Assembly: GCA_017470985.1 (NCBI GenBank) | Contig: JAFUXA010000010.1 | Coordinates: forward strand, 1-64,000 | Direction: 5' to 3' | DNA length: 64,000 bases | Origin: Lachnospiraceae bacterium | GTDB lineage: Bacteria; Bacillota; Clostridia; Lachnospirales; Lachnospiraceae | Translations under genes and position numbers: made by a program | Part shown: piece after piece, positions 1 to 7,756 of the stretch | Layout of the letters: every line of letters starts with the position of its first letter | How positions within the stretch are numbered: position 1 is the first letter of the stretch | The notes under the pieces: model-generated | What the model was told of the DNA's origin: nothing | Database searches by the model: none | What the model saw: the letters and a program-made list of their open reading frames with translations, nothing else

Positions 1-136
1 GACTGATAAGCAGTGGCTTCTATGATTTAGCCACAGCCTACCAGTCTGTGCACGTCAACTATTGAAAGCGCCGTATACCGAACGGTACGTACGGTGCTGT
101 GAGAGGACGGGAGCTAATCACTCCCTTCTACTTGAT
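1..136 (+). mobile_element. 3' end of a group II intron (domains V and VI)
   Basis: Positions about 66-103 read as a domain V hairpin: an AGC-type triad in AAAGCGCCGTATACC, a GAAC-like tetraloop, and the returning strand GGTACGTACGGTGCT. A domain VI hairpin follows (GGGAG at about 110-114 pairing with CTCCC at about 121-125), ending in CTACTTGAT near 136, a typical bacterial group II intron 3' end. The 5' part and most of the encoded protein lie outside the window. The exact 3' splice site is inferred. Confidence 0.7.
3..65 (+). CDS. C-terminal tail of group II intron reverse transcriptase/maturase (partial)
   Basis: An open frame enters from the left edge and stops at 63-65. Its last residues include a Tyr-Gln-Ser-(Val)-His-Val pattern, the kind of tail seen on group II intron-encoded proteins (ltrA family), and it ends directly before the predicted intron domain V. 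Only about 20 residues are visible, so the call rests on its position just upstream of the ribozyme core rather than on domain content. The reverse transcriptase, maturase and any endonuclease domains would lie outside the window. Confidence 0.5.
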   Translation: MISSGFYDLATAYQSVHVNY

Positions 137-195
137 TTTTGTAAAAATTGAGTATCAGAGAAGGGAGGAAGCAATCCAATCCACTATTTCTCATT

Positions 196-234
196 AAAAA
201 AGGAGATTCCAGATGTTTAGAATCTCCTTTTTTA
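196..234. terminator. Bidirectional intrinsic terminator
   Basis: AGGAGATTC (201-209) pairs with GAATCTCCT (220-228) around a 10-nt loop, flanked by an A run on the left and a T run on the right, so it can stop transcription from either side. It separates the intron from the convergent gene at 269-580. Confidence 0.8.
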
Positions 235-268
235 GAGTATTAGCACTTATAGAAATCAGTATGAAAAA

Positions 269-580
269 TTAATCTATCCATTGTATTTTATACAAGTCAT
301 CCATTGCTTTTTCTCTTTCTTCCTCAGTAATCCATCCATTTTCTTTGGTAATTCCTAAAGCTACACCGGCTAAAAAATTCAACTCATCGTTTCTCGCATC
401 ATGTGCCATGTCACCATTTAACTTGTATGCTGGCGGTGCATACAAATCACAGCAAAAGTTATATATTGCCATATATGTCGCTTTTACAATTACCTTGGGT
501 TCTTCTTTTGCTAATTCTTTTTCTGAAGTATTTCTAAACATCTCATTTACTTTATCTATCAGGTCTTGCTTGAGTGACAT
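269..580 (-). CDS. Hypothetical protein, 103 aa
   Basis: I do not recognise this family. The product is small, acidic and mostly helical by composition, with no signal peptide or membrane segment, and two adjacent Cys near residues 43-44. It lies 69 bp downstream of the XRE regulator gene on the same strand, so the two are probably co-transcribed; that arrangement (regulator plus small partner) is common in mobile or defence-type loci, but no function can be assigned. The Shine-Dalgarno sequence is weak. The intron tail immediately downstream fits a mobile-DNA neighbourhood. Confidence 0.6.
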   Translation of the reverse strand: MSLKQDLIDKVNEMFRNTSEKELAKEEPKVIVKATYMAIYNFCCDLYAPPAYKLNGDMAHDARNDELNFLAGVALGITKENGWITEEEREKAMDDLYKIQWID

Positions 581-649
581 GCAATTTGTAAACTTGCTTT
601 CAGCAACCTTAATCGCTCTATCAAATGTTGATATAAAAAGTCTTTTATT

Positions 650-892
650 TTATTTTATTTCTTGTTCGAGATTATTAAATATGTCATCATCAAAAAAATC
701 TTTTAATGAGATATCTATTCCATCGCAGAATTTTTTTATTGTAACGATAGAAACGTCTCGACGAGATTTATCAAACATGCTATATGCAGTGGACGGTGTT
801 ACACCCGAAAGGTTTGCTAATTCATTAATTGTGATACCACGCTCATTACATATTTGACTAAATCTAGTGACAACAGCATCTTTTACACTCAT
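650..892 (-). CDS. XRE-family helix-turn-helix regulator, 80 aa
   Basis: The product is a short Cro/CI-type DNA-binding protein: residues about 10-60 hold the helix-turn-helix, with the pattern GITINELANLSGVTPSTAYSM and a following FCDGIDISLKDFF segment typical of the XRE domain. The acidic tail has no second domain. The start was set at the ATG at 892, which has GGAG 9 nt upstream; an ATG five codons earlier contains that GGAG and is less likely. It is transcribed away from a cluster of palindromes at 931-962 that are good candidates for its own operator. It probably represses itself and the downstream 103-aa gene. Confidence 0.8.
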   Translation of the reverse strand: MSVKDAVVTRFSQICNERGITINELANLSGVTPSTAYSMFDKSRRDVSIVTIKKFCDGIDISLKDFFDDDIFNNLEQEIK

Positions 893-930
893 ATATTTGC
901 ACTCCATTTATACAAATATATTAAGGATTT

Positions 931-962
931 GTGCGCAATTGCGTATACGCACTTGCGTATAT
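931..962. promoter_or_regulatory. Clustered palindromes, probable XRE operator
   Basis: Two overlapping perfect palindromes, CGCAATTGCG (934-943) and TGCGTATACGCA (940-951), and a direct repeat TTGCGTATA (939-947 and 953-961, 14-bp period) sit between the divergent XRE gene and the lipoprotein gene. Tandem dyads in this position are usual for XRE autoregulation. The binding protein is inferred. Confidence 0.55.
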
Positions 963-1041
963 ATGCTATTTGAGATAAAATATATTCAAGTGGTTATTAT
1001 ATTAACTGTATGTATGAGTATTTGTAATGGGAGAGATTGCT

Positions 1042-1545
1042 GTGTATAATATGAGGTTAAAAATATCTATTCTTATAGTTCTTTTTTGTGTTTTTACCGG
1101 AACAGTATCTGGATGCTCATCATCGGAGAAAAAAAGCAAATCATCTATTTCTTCGAAAGATATTCAAGAAATGGAAAAAAATAAAATAGAGAATGGCGAT
1201 GTCCCTGAAGATATGTATGGAGACATGTTTGTTTCTGTTTCTGGGGCACATGTTGATTATTGTGACTCTTATTATGATAAGAGTTTGGGATTGTATGGAT
1301 TTACAGTTACCAATAATGGCGACAAGACTTTGAAAACAATTATATTGGTTATTGTATATAAAGATTCTAGTGGGAATGATGTTTCTGAAGAGTCTGTTTG
1401 TGTTTTAGATAGGTTTGACGATCCGTTAAAGCCAGGCCATAGTTTTTCTATTGATTCTGATAAGTTTATTGAATTATCGGAACCCCCACCCAATGCAGTT
1501 ATTAAATCGTGGAGAATTGATTCAATAGAAGTTTTATATGAATAG
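1042..1545 (+). CDS. Lipoprotein with FxLYD-like domain
   Basis: The N-terminus is a signal peptide followed by a lipobox (Val-Ser-Gly-Cys), so the mature protein is lipid-anchored outside the membrane. A Ser/Lys-rich linker follows. The C-terminal ~95 residues (about 70-165) form a beta-rich region with a VTNNGDKTLK...VIVYKDSSG pattern, resembling FxLYD-type domains that occur in many Gram-positive lipoproteins. The GTG at 1042 is preferred because GGGAGAG lies 6 nt upstream; the ATG at 1051 is an alternative. The next gene, 12 bp downstream, encodes a related lipoprotein, so the pair looks like a duplication within an operon. Function unknown. Confidence 0.7.
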   Translation: MYNMRLKISILIVLFCVFTGTVSGCSSSEKKSKSSISSKDIQEMEKNKIENGDVPEDMYGDMFVSVSGAHVDYCDSYYDKSLGLYGFTVTNNGDKTLKTIILVIVYKDSSGNDVSEESVCVLDRFDDPLKPGHSFSIDSDKFIELSEPPPNAVIKSWRIDSIEVLYE

Positions 1546-1557
1546 GAGGGTTTGCGT

Positions 1558-1968
1558 ATGAAAAAAACTTTAGTTATATTTGGAGTGATAGTAATGATTC
1601 TATCAACGCTGTGCGGCTGTGCAAATAAGGAAGAAAAATATGCTACAAATCAAATAGAATTATCGGCTGCAAAAGTTGATCAGTTCATGGATTATTTTGA
1701 AACATATGATTGGGGCGTTTCTGACATAGCTGTTAAAAATACTGGGAATAAAACAATTAATGCATTTAAGCTTTTAGTTACTTTTTATGATAAAGACGGT
1801 AATTCTGTAGCTGATAATGAAGTTTGGATTAGCCCGGATACTCCTATTAAAGCAGGATATTCTTGGCAGGAACCAAGTGATACATATTATGAATTAGAAA
1901 ATGTTCCAGATACGGCAGATACCAGTAATTATGATATTTCAGTTGAAGAAGTTTCTTTTGCTGAGTGA
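1558..1968 (+). CDS. Lipoprotein with FxLYD-like domain, paralogue of the preceding gene
   Basis: A 136-aa lipoprotein: Lys-Lys N-terminus, hydrophobic core and a Leu-Cys-Gly-Cys lipobox. The mature part carries the same VKNTGNKTIN...FYDKDGN pattern as the neighbouring lipoprotein (VTNNGDKTLK...YKDSSGN), so the two are paralogues. The start is the ATG at 1558 with AGGAGGG seven bases upstream. The spacing (12 bp from the previous stop) implies co-transcription. No catalytic motif is visible; a ligand-binding or envelope role is possible but unproven. Confidence 0.75.
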   Translation: MKKTLVIFGVIVMILSTLCGCANKEEKYATNQIELSAAKVDQFMDYFETYDWGVSDIAVKNTGNKTINAFKLLVTFYDKDGNSVADNEVWISPDTPIKAGYSWQEPSDTYYELENVPDTADTSNYDISVEEVSFAE

Positions 1969-2015
1969 TTTGTTTAGTTTAGTATATTGTGTTGTTATAA
2001 GAAGGAGAAATTAAT

Positions 2016-2600
2016 ATGATTTGTTTTAAATGCGGAAAAATGATACCTGACGGAAGTGCATCTTGCCTAGAGTGTGGAGCAGATTTAACTAGACCAGATG
2101 AGACTGGAAATCAGGATGAAAAACAACTTTCGAAAAATAGTTTTATAGTTCCGTTTATTCTTGTGATGATAGCGGCTGTGATTTCTTTTGTTTTTATGGC
2201 TTTGGATTATATGACTGTTGATGTTACGGCTTTAGCGTTTTCTTCTAGTAGGAGCTTTAAGGGATATAGTTTCCTGGGAGCGTTAGCAGGAACTGGGCGT
2301 ATAACAGGCATAATGATTATTTTGTTGATTTTAGTTAATATTGCAACAATCATTACATCTGTATTGGGGATGCTAGGAAAGATTAAAACTGAAAAATTAA
2401 ATAACTACATGCTTTACGAAGTTATTGTTTATGTTGTTGTAACGGTTATTCCAATTTTCCATGTTTCTACTCTTCTCCATTCGTTCGACGATACTATAGG
2501 TGTAGCTAAAATGGGACCAGGGGTTTTCTTGAATGTAGGGGTTGCCGCATTTATGTCGATTATGTATTTTCTTACTATTCGAAAAAAACTAAGTAAATAG
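2016..2600 (+). CDS. Zinc-ribbon membrane protein, 194 aa
   Basis: The N-terminus is a zinc ribbon (CFKCGK at about 3-8, CLECGA at about 17-22), followed by a charged linker and four hydrophobic segments at about residues 43-65, 95-117, 130-150 and 165-188. Such zinc-ribbon plus membrane-domain proteins are common and mostly uncharacterised in Clostridia. GAAGGAG lies 9 nt before the ATG. It is the last gene before the hairpin at 2606-2630 and may be co-transcribed with the two lipoproteins. Confidence 0.7.
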   Translation: MICFKCGKMIPDGSASCLECGADLTRPDETGNQDEKQLSKNSFIVPFILVMIAAVISFVFMALDYMTVDVTALAFSSSRSFKGYSFLGALAGTGRITGIMIILLILVNIATIITSVLGMLGKIKTEKLNNYMLYEVIVYVVVTVIPIFHVSTLLHSFDDTIGVAKMGPGVFLNVGVAAFMSIMYFLTIRKKLSK

Positions 2601-2603
2601 AAA

Positions 2604-2642
2604 GAACCTTGGAAGTGCTAGCTCCAAGGTCCTAAAGTTCTT
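2604..2642. terminator. Hairpin between convergent zinc-ribbon and toxin genes
   Basis: ACCTTGGA (2606-2613) pairs perfectly with TCCAAGGT (2623-2630), nested between GAAC and GTTC. It follows the stop of the zinc-ribbon gene by a few bases and also lies downstream of the leftward toxin transcript. T runs are short, so termination strength is uncertain. Confidence 0.55.
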
Positions 2643-2664
2643 CACGGTGAACTACTCCGTTAGG

Positions 2665-2760
2665 CTATTGCTGCCGTTTGTTCCGGTCTAGCCATTTGCG
2701 AATAAAGTAGCTAACGATATTCGCCATGACCGAAACAAAAAAAGCAAGTAACAAATCCGT
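2665..2760 (-). CDS. Small hydrophobic type I toxin-like peptide, 31 aa
   Basis: This frame encodes one membrane helix (LLLAFFVSVMANIVSYFI) followed by a basic Arg-Lys-Trp-Leu-Asp-Arg tail, the pattern of small type I toxins and of short hydrophobic peptides common in Clostridia. A perfect extended ribosome site, AGGAGGTGAT, precedes it, but the codon at the right distance is ACG (2760-2758), not ATG; an in-frame GTG at 2769 overlaps the ribosome site. Either ACG initiates or the start codon has been lost. A LexA-like box overlaps its promoter, and a divergent small RNA at about 2880-2948 is complementary to its initiation region. The product would act in the cytoplasmic membrane. Identity is inferred from architecture. 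Confidence 0.6.
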   Translation of the reverse strand, partial: TDLLLAFFVSVMANIVSYFIRKWLDRNKRQQ

Positions 2761-2800
2761 ACGAATCACCTCCTCCCTGCTGGAAAGAGTCGACAGCATA

Positions 2801-2826
2801 ATTATAATAACACGAACATTAGTTCG
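2801..2826 (-). promoter_or_regulatory. Toxin promoter with LexA (SOS) box
   Basis: On the minus strand a TATAAT -10 (2806-2801) is preceded by the perfect palindrome CGAACATTAGTTCG (2813-2826), which matches the Gram-positive LexA core CGAAC-N4-GTTCG. Its position in the -35/-10 region is where a repressor would block RNA polymerase. Start of transcription would be near 2794, giving a ~35-nt leader with the ribosome site. Confidence 0.65.
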
Positions 2827-2844
2827 ATTCAATAGGCTGTGGGG

Positions 2845-2873
2845 TTGATTTTTGAAAAAAAATATAGTATTAT
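2845..2873 (+). promoter_or_regulatory. Promoter of candidate antitoxin RNA
   Basis: TTGATT (2845-2850), a 17-bp spacer and TATTAT (2868-2873) form a sigma-A-type promoter pointing right, divergent from the toxin promoter. Transcription should start near 2880. Confidence 0.55.
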
Positions 2874-2879
2874 AAGTTC

Positions 2880-2948
2880 AGCTAAAAAAGCAAGTAAATA
2901 TCCGTATGGATACGAAAAGGTTCGGAGTGCTAGTCTGGGCCTTTTTTG
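2880..2948 (+). ncRNA. Candidate antisense antitoxin RNA (~70 nt)
   Basis: The predicted transcript carries AAAAAAGCAAGTAA (2884-2897), then 2 nt, then ATCCGTA (2900-2906). The same two blocks occur on the plus strand of the toxin gene at 2738-2751 and 2755-2761, 3 nt apart, so this RNA is complementary to the toxin mRNA across its start codon and first codons (21 paired bases around a small bulge). It ends in an intrinsic terminator: a 10-bp stem (2917-2926 with 2934-2943, three G-U pairs), 7-nt loop, then T6. The second block sits in the stem-loop TATCC-GTAT-GGATA. Pairing should block toxin translation in trans. Confidence 0.6.
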
Positions 2949-2949
2949 T

Positions 2950-3304
2950 TGTCTAAATATCATAGGGGTTCTAGGGAACCATCCCTATTCCATACACCAT
3001 AAGTGCGGGGTGACAGTGAAAAGTTGCACTGCAACTTTTTGCGTATCCTGTTATTCTTTTTTTCTGATTTAGTGCTCAGTGTCACTTGTTATTCCAATTT
3101 TGGAATAGAAAAATTTAATTCCTCCGTTACGGATTTAACCACCATGTGACCCACATATAGAGTAGAAGGATGGAAAGGTGGTGAATCCATTTGAAAAAAC
3201 AAAACATGGAGAATTGGTAGCCTGTTTGTATTACAGTCTTTTAATTGTTATAATTTAATTGATGATATGTAACAAGTTGATGTGTTTCATATAGGGGATG
3301 GAGT
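2950..3304. other. Structured intergenic region, no gene seen
   Basis: No credible coding region. It holds a hairpin with ATAGGG (2962-2967) and CCCTAT (2983-2988) as outer arms; a terminator-like perfect 9-bp hairpin AAAAGTTGC/GCAACTTTT (3019-3039) with T/A flanks, able to work on both strands; and a perfect palindrome TATTCCAA-tt-TTGGAATA (3090-3107) that could be an operator. The stretch 3180-3300 is the leader of the downstream kinase gene. Confidence 0.5.
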
Positions 3305-5767
3305 TTGAAGAGAAGGTATATTATTATCATTAATATTGTGATAGTAGGTTTGATTTTTTGTATTATCGTAAAATATTCCAATGATAGAGCATTAGAATCA
3401 AACCAGTCTTCTGTTGCGTCTTTTGAGAAGATGACGACTACAACTGATCAGATTATTGCAAACTATTTAGAGGACGAGCAGCATCTGTGTGACATCTGGT
3501 CTAATTATATCAACGGTTCTGCGGAAGCAGGTAATCCTATGACTGTTGAGGAAGCTATATCTTATATCAGAAAGGCCAAAATTTCTCCTGAGATATCAGG
3601 TCATTTAATCTATATTGATGATGGTTCCATGTTAGGAATATCCACATCAGCCAGTACTACAGATTCATCAGATTATTCTGTAGATTATTCCCATATATCT
3701 ATTTTTGAAAATATTGAAATAAGTAATGTTAGTGGGGCGGTTAATTTGACTAGAGCTTATACCAACCCTTTAAATGGTGTGCAATCCATTGCTTTCTTAA
3801 ATAATGTAAAAGTATTAGACGTTGAGACTGCTGCAATTCGGGAAGCACTTTTAATTCGTGTGGTTCCAGTTAGTCGTCTGGAGCAGAAGCTTGTGTTCCT
3901 CAAGGGGGAGTATGAAAATGTTGAAATATCTATAATTGACTGGGATGGAGATTACATGATTCATGGTAAATCTCTCAAGAACAGTAATTTCTTCGAGTAT
4001 TTTAAATCATATAATCCAATGTCAACGCAAGAATTGAATGATGTTATAGATGCTATACACAATGATGTGGGTTCTATGCATATTAGTAACTCCAAGAGAG
4101 AAGACAGTATTATTGCATATACTCCACTTAGTGGATTGGATTCATGGTATCTTATAGCTTATATTCCGGCAAATGAATTAACTGCAAACAGGTCAATAGA
4201 TTGGCTGCTTTTGTTAATTGTATCTATCGGATTGATGGTGTTGCTTCATTTTAATCTGATTATTTTGCGTGGGTTTAATCGTAAACTGGCAATTGCTGCA
4301 GAGGCGGCGAACCAGGCAAATGAAGCAAAATCACATTTCTTATCAACTATGTCTCATGATATTCGAACTCCAATGAATGCTATTATTGGAATGAATGAGA
4401 TGATTTTGCGAGACAGTCATGACAAAGATATTCTAATGTACGCCGAGAGTATACGCGCTGCAGGCAATACACTCCTTGGAATAATCAATGACATTTTGGA
4501 TTTTTCCAAGATTGAAGCCGGCAAGATGGAGCTCATTGAAGTGGATTACAATTTTGTCTCTCTATTAAATGATCTGGTAAATATGGTTCAACGGAAAGCT
4601 GAGGAGAAGGGGCTTGCCTTTGAATTGCAGGTTGATAGAAATATTCCAACAATGATGCATGGAGATGAAATTCGAATCAAGCAGGTTATAACCAATATTT
4701 TGTCAAATGCTGTGAAATATACCAAGAAAGGTAAAATTGTATTTTCCATTTCTTATAGTAAATGTGAAGATGAGCAGGATTATATTATTTTACATGTAAG
4801 TGTAAAAGATACTGGAATTGGAATAAAGAAGGAAGATTTGGATAAACTCTTTGTGGCATTTGAGCGAATAGATGAGTTGAAGAATCGCAAGATTGAGGGA
4901 ACAGGCCTGGGAATGGCTATCGCTCAGAGCTTCTTGAAAATGATGGACTCAACAGTTCAGGTGGAAAGCGTATATGGAGAGGGCTCGGAATTCTTCTTTG
5001 ACCTGAAGCAGAAGGTTGTAAAATGGGATCCTGTTGGAGAATTTGAAACAGCTTATCGACGGTTTGTAAGTGAGAGGGAGGAGTACAAGGTTTCCTTTGT
5101 TGCTCCAGGAGCGAGAGTCCTGGTGGTGGATGATTCAGAAGTTAATCTCAAGGTATTTGCGAGCTTACTTAATCGAACCAGAATGCAGATTGAGACGGCA
5201 GACAGTGGAGATGCCTGCATTGAATTGTTTAAGAGAAATTTCTATGATGTAATTTTTTTGGATCACATGATGCCTGACAAGGATGGAATAGAAACTCTCA
5301 GGGAGATGAAGGCTTGTATTGATACTCCAAATCTGAAGACGCCAGTGATTTGCCTGACGGCAAATGCAATTTCGGGAATGCGTGAGATGTATATGGAGGC
5401 CGGTTTTGATGATTATCTCACTAAGCCTATTGATACTGGCAAGCTGGAAAATATGCTGCTTCAATATTTACCTCCAAATTTAATTGAGGATGATTCTGTC
5501 ACACACAGCATTCTGGTGGTAAATGATGATGTGACCATTTTACGACAGATTAAGGAATGGCTTTCGCCTATTTATAATGTGACAGTGGTCAAGACTGAGG
5601 CTCAGGCGGCGCAATATTTGAAGAATCATGAAACGGATTTGATTCTGATTGGCAGTGATATGCATCTTGAAAATGATTTTGAAAATAATCAGATTATGAG
5701 AAATAATATAGATTTGACCGATAAAGATGAGGTAATCACACAGGTTAAAAAGTATTTTGATAAATAA
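3305..5767 (+). CDS. Hybrid sensor histidine kinase/response regulator, 820 aa
   Basis: The N-terminus has a membrane anchor (about 5-25), a ~270-residue extracellular sensor region that looks like a dCache-type domain, and a second membrane helix (about 297-320). Inside the cell follow a HisKA domain with the phospho-acceptor His351 (SHDIRTPMN), a HATPase domain (about 455-575, with GTGLGMAI), a receiver domain (about 605-725, phospho-acceptor Asp653 in FLDHMMPDKDG, Lys707) and a short second receiver-like remnant (about 735-820) that lacks a proper acidic acceptor pocket. The start is TTG at 3305 with AGGGGA 6 nt upstream. With the Hpt protein and the REC-HD-GYP gene nearby it probably starts a phosphorelay. 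The adjacent solute-binding protein may present the ligand to the sensor domain. Confidence 0.85.
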   Translation: MKRRYIIIINIVIVGLIFCIIVKYSNDRALESNQSSVASFEKMTTTTDQIIANYLEDEQHLCDIWSNYINGSAEAGNPMTVEEAISYIRKAKISPEISGHLIYIDDGSMLGISTSASTTDSSDYSVDYSHISIFENIEISNVSGAVNLTRAYTNPLNGVQSIAFLNNVKVLDVETAAIREALLIRVVPVSRLEQKLVFLKGEYENVEISIIDWDGDYMIHGKSLKNSNFFEYFKSYNPMSTQELNDVIDAIHNDVGSMHISNSKREDSIIAYTPLSGLDSWYLIAYIPANELTANRSIDWLLLLIVSIGLMVLLHFNLIILRGFNRKLAIAAEAANQANEAKSHFLSTMSHDIRTPMNAIIGMNEMILRDSHDKDILMYAESIRAAGNTLLGIINDILDFSKIEAGKMELIEVDYNFVSLLNDLVNMVQRKAEEKGLAFELQVDRNIPTMMHGDEIRIKQVITNILSNAVKYTKKGKIVFSISYSKCEDEQDYIILHVSVKDTGIGIKKEDLDKLFVAFERIDELKNRKIEGTGLGMAIAQSFLKMMDSTVQVESVYGEGSEFFFDLKQKVVKWDPVGEFETAYRRFVSEREEYKVSFVAPGARVLVVDDSEVNLKVFASLLNRTRMQIETADSGDACIELFKRNFYDVIFLDHMMPDKDGIETLREMKACIDTPNLKTPVICLTANAISGMREMYMEAGFDDYLTKPIDTGKLENMLLQYLPPNLIEDDSVTHSILVVNDDVTILRQIKEWLSPIYNVTVVKTEAQAAQYLKNHETDLILIGSDMHLENDFENNQIMRNNIDLTDKDEVITQVKKYFDK

Positions 5768-5822
5768 TAGAAGCTTTTTGATAAATATTAGAAGCTATTG
5801 AAAATAGTAGGAAGGAGCGCGT

Positions 5823-7118
5823 ATGAGAAGGAAAATAATAGCAGTAGCGCTGGCTACAATAATGATTTTGGCCATGGTTGCTTGTAAAAAAAGTGAGACT
5901 GTAGAACAGGGATACTCTCCAAAATATTCATCAGATACAGAATATAAGATTTCTGTTGTAGGTACTTATTCAAATTTCGAGTCTCTGGAAAGTTCCATTG
6001 AGAGATTCTATGCCTACTACCCGCAGGGGGAGATAGAATATACTTACCTGGATGATTATAGAAATAGTATAGGACATGCTTTGGCTGGTCAGGAAGCGCC
6101 GGATATCTATGTGGTTCAGCCGTGGATGTATGGAAATCCTCAATATCAGGATTTGTTTGATAATGCAGAAGTTCTGTCTGATCCTGAATTGGGAATTAAT
6201 CTGGATTGTATTCGCTCAGGGCTCAGGTGGGAGATGGAGGATGGAAATATTGTAACGCTTCCAGTATTTGCCACATCCTATGGCATGCTTGTAAATATGG
6301 ATATATTTGAAAAAGAGAATTTAGAAGTGCCAAAGAATTTCGGGGAATTATTAGAAACTTGCCAGAAGTTGAAAGCAGCTGGTTATGAGTCTCCAATGAT
6401 GGGGGCAAATATTTCGACTACGCCGGGAATTGGTTATGCCTTTGCCTATCCAATGTTTGCCAGTGTTGTCAAAGATGGTGGTGACATAGAAGAGGGGTTA
6501 AATAATATGAGCCCATCTGCAGGGGAGGCTATGAGAGAACCTTTGACCAGATTGCAGGAACTGGTAGATTCTGGGTGTATTGATATAGACAAATGTACTG
6601 CGGAGATAGAGGATGATTATAACGGTGTTATCATGAGATTTTTCCAGGGTGATGTACCAATGATGCTTTGTTCCGGTGATGTTGTATCTGGCACCAAGAA
6701 AAGGGAGGGCACATCGGAAGATTTTAGCGCCAGGCCTTTTAAATATGATTTCTATGTAGCTCCATCCGGTGATGAGGGAGGCTATTACATGGATTCAATT
6801 TCTATACTTTTTAGTGTAAATAAAAACAGTGCCAATTTAGATATGACAAATGAGTTTATGAGATTTCTCACCAGCGAGGGAGAACTGGGACTTATAGCGC
6901 AGGAGAAGAGGTTGATAACACCTACAAAAGATTATTCTCTAGATGAGGTGTATGGTTCACTGGCAGATTTTCCCGAAGAGCGTACAATTTCCTTCAATGA
7001 TATATCACTGCTTGATACTGCTGTCAAGCAGTTTAGAGCTGCTGCATATGGAGTTACCAATGGACAGATGACAGTGGAGGAAGCAGTGGCATCATATGGA
7101 AAGCTACCGACAGACTAG
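5823..7118 (+). CDS. Extracellular solute-binding lipoprotein (sugar ABC type), 431 aa
   Basis: Signal peptide with a Met-Val-Ala-Cys lipobox, then a periplasmic-binding-protein fold of the family that binds sugars (SBP type 1-like length and motifs such as APDIYVVQPWMYG and the C-terminal TVEEAVASY). No ABC permease or ATPase gene is adjacent. It lies 55 bp downstream of the hybrid kinase on the same strand, so it is more likely a sensing partner of the kinase than a transport component; that is inference. GGAAGGAG precedes the ATG at 5823. Confidence 0.8.
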   Translation: MRRKIIAVALATIMILAMVACKKSETVEQGYSPKYSSDTEYKISVVGTYSNFESLESSIERFYAYYPQGEIEYTYLDDYRNSIGHALAGQEAPDIYVVQPWMYGNPQYQDLFDNAEVLSDPELGINLDCIRSGLRWEMEDGNIVTLPVFATSYGMLVNMDIFEKENLEVPKNFGELLETCQKLKAAGYESPMMGANISTTPGIGYAFAYPMFASVVKDGGDIEEGLNNMSPSAGEAMREPLTRLQELVDSGCIDIDKCTAEIEDDYNGVIMRFFQGDVPMMLCSGDVVSGTKKREGTSEDFSARPFKYDFYVAPSGDEGGYYMDSISILFSVNKNSANLDMTNEFMRFLTSEGELGLIAQEKRLITPTKDYSLDEVYGSLADFPEERTISFNDISLLDTAVKQFRAAAYGVTNGQMTVEEAVASYGKLPTD

Positions 7119-7119
7119 A

Positions 7120-7701
7120 TTAGAGCTGCCTGAGAATTTCCTCAGTTAGCTCCTTGGCTTCGTCATAATCTAGGTTTGATACGAGACTTTCCAATTCCTT
7201 GATTTTGATGGCAATGGAATCCTCATAGTTATATGTACGAAGAGCATTTATGGCATCTTCTGCTTTGTCCAGTGAGAAGTCATTCATGGCTGATATGAGA
7301 TTTTGCAGGTATTCTGAGACTTCATTTCTATCGAAAGCCAGTATGGCCTCCTTGGACTCAGATGCATAAGGAGCCAGGTATGGTTTCAGGCTTCTAAATG
7401 AATTTAAAACTGCTGGAGTAAGTTTTTCAATTTGCTCCAGCTGGTTTTCTTTTCCTAGCATTTCCAAGTTATAGAATTGCTCACGAAGTTCCATGGCGCC
7501 AATCATTTGACAGGTGGTTTTGAGAGAATGAACTAGCACAGTGTAGTTGGATATATCTTTCTCATTAAGGTAGGCTTCCACCTGATTACTTTTGTCATCT
7601 ATGAGTTTGTATACATCATTTAGTAGTTCCAGAAATAGTTCTGTGGAACCGGAATTCTTGATGGCCTGTTGTATATCAATACCGGGAATATTTATATTCA
7701 T
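7120..7701 (-). CDS. Hpt (histidine phosphotransfer) domain protein, 193 aa
   Basis: Residues about 20-105 form a four-helix Hpt module with the signature VHSLKTTCQMIGA, in which the His is the phospho-acceptor. The C-terminal ~85 residues are helical and unassigned. It would shuttle phosphate from the hybrid kinase receiver to a terminal regulator, the REC-HD-GYP protein being the closest candidate. It lies on the opposite strand, tail to tail with the solute-binding gene (1 bp between stop codons) and divergent from the REC-HD-GYP gene. Confidence 0.8.
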   Translation of the reverse strand: MNINIPGIDIQQAIKNSGSTELFLELLNDVYKLIDDKSNQVEAYLNEKDISNYTVLVHSLKTTCQMIGAMELREQFYNLEMLGKENQLEQIEKLTPAVLNSFRSLKPYLAPYASESKEAILAFDRNEVSEYLQNLISAMNDFSLDKAEDAINALRTYNYEDSIAIKIKELESLVSNLDYDEAKELTEEILRQL

Positions 7702-7756
7702 ATGACGACTCCTTTCGTGAGCAAAGTTTTTATTTTATAATTTGATTATGTTGTGA

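Noticed and set aside
345-857. 170-codon open frame on the plus strand
   Set aside because: It is the antisense shadow of the 103-aa and XRE genes and has no ribosome site.
2839-3072. 77-codon open frame on the plus strand
   Set aside because: It has no ribosome site, runs through the candidate antisense RNA and two hairpins, and its Cys-rich translation resembles no protein.
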